Source of the DNA: Acidobacteriota bacterium
Lineage (GTDB): Bacteria; Acidobacteriota; Terriglobia; UBA7540
Length of the DNA: 8,430 bases
Direction: 5' to 3'
NCBI GenBank assembly: GCA_021828225.1
Contig: JAKASH010000098.1
Coordinates: 1-8,430, forward strand
Shown: in pieces, positions 6,872 through 8,430 of the stretch
How positions within the stretch are numbered: position 1 is the first letter of the stretch
Layout: every line of letters begins with the position of its first letter
The notes under the pieces: generated by a model
Told to the model about the DNA's origin: nothing
What the model saw: the letters and a program-made list of their open reading frames with translations, nothing else
Databases searched by the model: none
Program-made: the position numbers and the translations under genes

Positions 6872-7013
6872 TGCTGCGGCGAATTATGGTATGGCCAAGC
6901 CAATTGTCAGGGTCGCCGTGCGGATGACCTGAGAATCAGAGTCAGCAATACGATCCTTGGAAACTGCTCTATTGCAGGAGAAAAGGCTACAATGGAGGCA
7001 ATCGAGGTGATTC
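6872..7013. other. Intergenic spacer between esterase and hicB-like gene
   Basis: 142 bp with no coding signal I can support and no hicA-like reading frame ahead of the antitoxin. A TACAAT at 6988-6993 could be a -10 box giving a very short leader, but no good -35 stands 16-18 bp upstream. Confidence 0.4.
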
Positions 7014-7235
7014 ATGTCGCACCGTTTTACCGTCATCTTTGAGAAGGAAGAAGAAGGCGGCTACCACGTTTTCTGTCCCGCCCTGCCGGGATGCCACACT
7101 CAAAGCGCGACGGTCGAAGAAGGCGTCCAGAACATTCGCGAGGCAATGGAACTTTACATTGAAAGCCTCGTAGAAGATGGATTGCCTGTCCCCAAGAAAG
7201 ATATCCTGATCAAACCGGTTGAGGTCTCGGCTTGA
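7014..7235 (+). CDS. hicB: HicB-like antitoxin domain protein (solitary)
   Basis: A 73-residue protein with the short HicB/UPF0150 fold, a partial RNase H-like alpha/beta domain: FTVIFEKEEEGGYHVFCPALPGC, then a helix ATVEEGVQNIREAMELYIESL and the final EDGLPVPKKD typical of the family. In HicAB modules such a protein binds and neutralises the mRNA-cleaving toxin HicA. Here no convincing HicA (about 60 residues, with a GSH motif) is present on either side. This short type lacks the C-terminal DNA-binding domain seen in longer HicB proteins. GAGGTGA at 7004-7010 is a good ribosome binding site. The gene converges on the winged-helix gene, with a 70-bp gap. It may be an orphan antitoxin, or belong to a pair whose toxin decayed. 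Confidence 0.85.
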   Translation: MSHRFTVIFEKEEEGGYHVFCPALPGCHTQSATVEEGVQNIREAMELYIESLVEDGLPVPKKDILIKPVEVSA

Positions 7236-7305
7236 GTGGAAACATAAGCCTCTCGCTTTGTGAGCTCGCAGACGCTGCACAGCCAGTCTCTGCGCCACAC
7301 GCCAA

Positions 7306-7608
7306 CTACCGGGCGAGCGCGTCCTGGACCCTTTCGCGATACTGGGCGAAAGCCTTGCGGCCCGCTCGGGTGAGTTTCAGGCGGGTTTGTGGCACTTTAC
7401 CTCGATACGTTTTGGTGATCTCCACGTATCCGGCTTCCTCCAGCCGGGCCAGGTGGCTTGAAAGAGTACCCTTATTCATTTCGGTCTCGTGCAGCAGATA
7501 GAGGAAGTCGGCCTCCTCGATCCCCGAAAGCAAGGCGACGATCATCAGGCGTCCAGGCTCATGGATCACCCGGTCGAGCAGGGAAATGCTTTTGGCCTGT
7601 TCGTTCAT
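7306..7608 (-). CDS. Small winged-helix transcriptional regulator (HTH_34/MarR-ArsR-like)
   Basis: A 100-residue, nearly all-winged-helix DNA-binding protein. Helices lie at about 7-30 (LLDRVIHEPGRLMIVALL) and 32-42. The recognition helix region is NKGTLSSHLARLEEAGYVEI (45-64), followed by a beta wing TYRGKVPQTRLKLT (67-80) and a final helix. This is the layout of the single-domain 'transcriptional regulator' group (PF13601-like) that usually binds as a dimer. Its ATG overlaps the stop of the upstream membrane-protein gene as ATGA, so translation is coupled. A much longer upstream extension in this frame, to 8067, is a shadow of the membrane-protein gene. A 31-bp palindrome ahead of the operon is its likely binding site. 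No ligand-binding domain or metal-binding cysteines are visible. Confidence 0.85.
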   Translation of the reverse strand: MNEQAKSISLLDRVIHEPGRLMIVALLSGIEEADFLYLLHETEMNKGTLSSHLARLEEAGYVEITKTYRGKVPQTRLKLTRAGRKAFAQYRERVQDALAR

Positions 7609-8237
7609 TCCGCCGCCTGTTCCGGAACCGGATTTCTCCGGAGATAAAGAGTTAACGTGATCGCGCCGGATACGAAAAAAATCAGGCCGAGCAATACAAT
7701 AGGCAAATTGCCCAACCATAAGCGGCCCAGCGGAAGCGTGGCGACCGCCGGAGGGGCGACAATCAACACCACCAGCACAACCCACCTCCAGGCTGCGTCC
7801 ATCCGTGTCATGAAGACATAGAATAAGCCCCATACTGCCGAAGCCAGCGCCGGGCCCACGATCTGCGAAGAATGGGGCTCCAGCCGACGCAGGGCGAAGG
7901 CCGTGGCAATCGCAATAACAACCGCGGCGGTCACTGCGACAGCCCGGCTCGCAAAAATTCTCGTTCTCGTCTGCCGATACTTCACGTAGCCGGTGCGCGG
8001 ATACGTGATGCGCTTCTTCAGGACTTTGTAACTGTACAGGGCTAGAATCGCGACGGCTGCTTCGCAAACAAAGAACGTGATTCTGCGGTGCCAGATGGAG
8101 CCTGAAGCTGCCGTCTTATTGAAAAACTCCAACAGCGGAAACACGATCCACATGACACCGATCAATAGTTCGCCGAGCCCGTCGATATTCTGGTACCGGA
8201 TGGGCCGTTTGACATAATCATCAATTTGACTGGCCAT
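7605..8237 (-). CDS. Six-helix membrane protein of unknown function
   Basis: A 210-residue integral membrane protein with hydrophobic segments at about residues 21-39, 52-71, 96-116, 125-144, 150-168 and 174-199. Between helices 2 and 3 is a basic cytoplasmic-looking loop with KKRITYPRTGYVKYR, which I recall as a recurring motif in uncharacterised membrane proteins paired with small winged-helix regulators; I cannot name a function. GGAGGT at 8244-8249 sits six bases before the ATG at 8237, so this start is chosen over an in-frame ATG at 8363 that would run through the operator and promoter. The downstream regulator overlaps it by four bases. A role in sensing envelope or membrane state, with the regulator as output, is speculation. 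Confidence 0.75.
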   Translation of the reverse strand: MASQIDDYVKRPIRYQNIDGLGELLIGVMWIVFPLLEFFNKTAASGSIWHRRITFFVCEAAVAILALYSYKVLKKRITYPRTGYVKYRQTRTRIFASRAVAVTAAVVIAIATAFALRRLEPHSSQIVGPALASAVWGLFYVFMTRMDAAWRWVVLVVLIVAPPAVATLPLGRLWLGNLPIVLLGLIFFVSGAITLTLYLRRNPVPEQAAE

Positions 8238-8243
8238 GTGACT

Positions 8244-8249
8244 ACCTCC
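8244..8249 (-). promoter_or_regulatory. Shine-Dalgarno site of the membrane-protein gene
   Basis: GGAGGT on the minus strand, six bases ahead of the ATG at 8237. It fixes that start and leaves only two bases between the ribosome binding site and the edge of the palindrome at 8252. Confidence 0.75.
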
Positions 8250-8251
8250 AT

Positions 8252-8282
8252 ACCTACTAGTTGGCACTGCCAACCGGTAGGT
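8252..8282. promoter_or_regulatory. 31-bp interrupted palindrome, probable operator
   Basis: ACCTAC-ta-GTTGGCA-c-TGCCAAC-cg-GTAGGT: six-base outer arms and seven-base inner arms pair perfectly around a central base. The site lies between a TTGACA box and the ribosome binding site of the membrane protein/regulator operon, where a bound dimer would cover the core promoter. Autoregulation by the operon's winged-helix protein is the simplest reading. If transcribed, it could also form a hairpin next to the ribosome binding site. Confidence 0.7.
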
Positions 8283-8287
8283 GTCAA
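8282..8287 (-). promoter_or_regulatory. Consensus -35 box (TTGACA) of the membrane protein/regulator operon
   Basis: TTGACA on the minus strand, sharing one base with the palindrome. Hexamers 16-18 bp downstream (such as CCAACT or CAACTA) match the -10 consensus poorly, so the promoter may be weak or need help. The start of transcription cannot be fixed from sequence. Confidence 0.45.
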
Positions 8288-8356
8288 GAACTTTTTGAAA
8301 ATGTACTCGCCCATAATTCTCTCCGGGTTTCAAGGTTGCAAGCTTTGTCCTGTTCG

Positions 8357-8385
8357 TTGACATGCGAAATCGATGAAACTATGCT
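8357..8385 (+). promoter_or_regulatory. Sigma70-type promoter of the antitoxin gene
   Basis: TTGACA at 8357-8362, an exact 17-bp spacer, then TATGCT at 8380-8385. Transcription would be expected to begin about seven bases later, at position 8392, which is the A of the downstream ATG. No Shine-Dalgarno sequence stands before that ATG, so the message is probably leaderless. Confidence 0.65.
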
Positions 8386-8391
8386 AATCAC

Positions 8392-8430
8392 ATGTCAAAG
8401 GTAATGATTCAGATTCGAAACGTGCCGTCG
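8392..8430 (+). CDS. FitA/VapB-type ribbon-helix-helix antitoxin (5' end only)
   Basis: Only the first 13 codons lie in the window: MSKVMIQIRNVPS, open at the right edge. This matches the beta-strand start of FitA/VapB-type Arc-like antitoxins (M-IQIRNVP..., usually followed by a helix with LKARAA and SLSDYL). Such proteins are about 80 residues, bind operator DNA as ribbon-helix-helix dimers and neutralise a PIN-domain toxin (FitB/VapC) normally encoded directly downstream. The call rests on a short stretch, so the toxin partner is only a prediction. It reads divergently from the membrane-protein operon. Confidence 0.6.
   Translation, partial: MSKVMIQIRNVPS

Noticed and set aside
6957..6993. 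Sigma70 promoter for the HicB-like gene (TTGGAA ... TACAAT)
   Set aside because: The spacer is 25 bp, too long, and no acceptable -35 lies at 16-18 bp; only the TACAAT is suggestive.
7609..8067. Long N-terminal extension of the winged-helix gene
   Set aside because: It is antisense-free shadow coding: the same strand is better explained by the membrane-protein gene with six clear helices, while the extension is low-complexity and Arg/Gly/Ser-rich.
8238..8363. 42-residue extension of the membrane protein from an ATG at 8363
   Set aside because: It would translate through the 31-bp palindrome, the TTGACA box and the ribosome binding site that fits the ATG at 8237.

Overview
This window looks like a carbohydrate-use locus next to a small accessory/regulatory region. 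The likely host is an Acidobacteriota bacterium (Terriglobia or Solibacter-like), with moderate confidence. The grounds are the Tat-exported glycosidase with an RRHFLK signal, the CE15 lipoprotein, the 'GGCT..AGCC' palindromic repeats and the general gene style. No rRNA or other phylogenetic marker is present, so the placement is an inference.

Layout. Positions 1-152 hold no gene, only a short repeat element built around a perfect 34-bp palindrome. A minus-strand operon follows, transcribed from about 5045 down to 153. It contains an MFS transporter of the hexuronate/anion:cation symporter type, a roughly 100-bp spacer carrying a relic of a ribulokinase gene (araB), a Tat-exported glycoside-hydrolase-like protein of 810 residues, and a DapA-family (class I, Schiff-base) aldolase/dehydratase. 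The divergent intergenic region (5046-5440) contains a second, larger copy of the left-edge repeat. On the plus strand is a CE15-type glucuronoyl esterase lipoprotein.

These genes suggest one route. The esterase cuts uronate esters at the cell surface, the exported glycosidase-like protein trims the glycan, the MFS protein imports the uronate or aldonate product, and the DapA-family enzyme processes a 2-keto-3-deoxy acid derived from it. The araB relic suggests that pentose (arabinose) catabolism was once encoded here too. The roles of the glycosidase-like and aldolase-like proteins are inferred from context.

Right part. A solitary HicB-like antitoxin (7014-7235, +) lies convergent to a two-gene minus-strand unit: a six-helix membrane protein translationally coupled through ATGA to a small winged-helix regulator. 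Upstream of that unit is a 31-bp interrupted palindrome abutting a consensus -35 box, a good operator candidate. At the right edge a FitA/VapB-type ribbon-helix-helix antitoxin begins. Its near-consensus sigma70 promoter is placed so that the transcript should start at or next to the ATG, making it probably leaderless.
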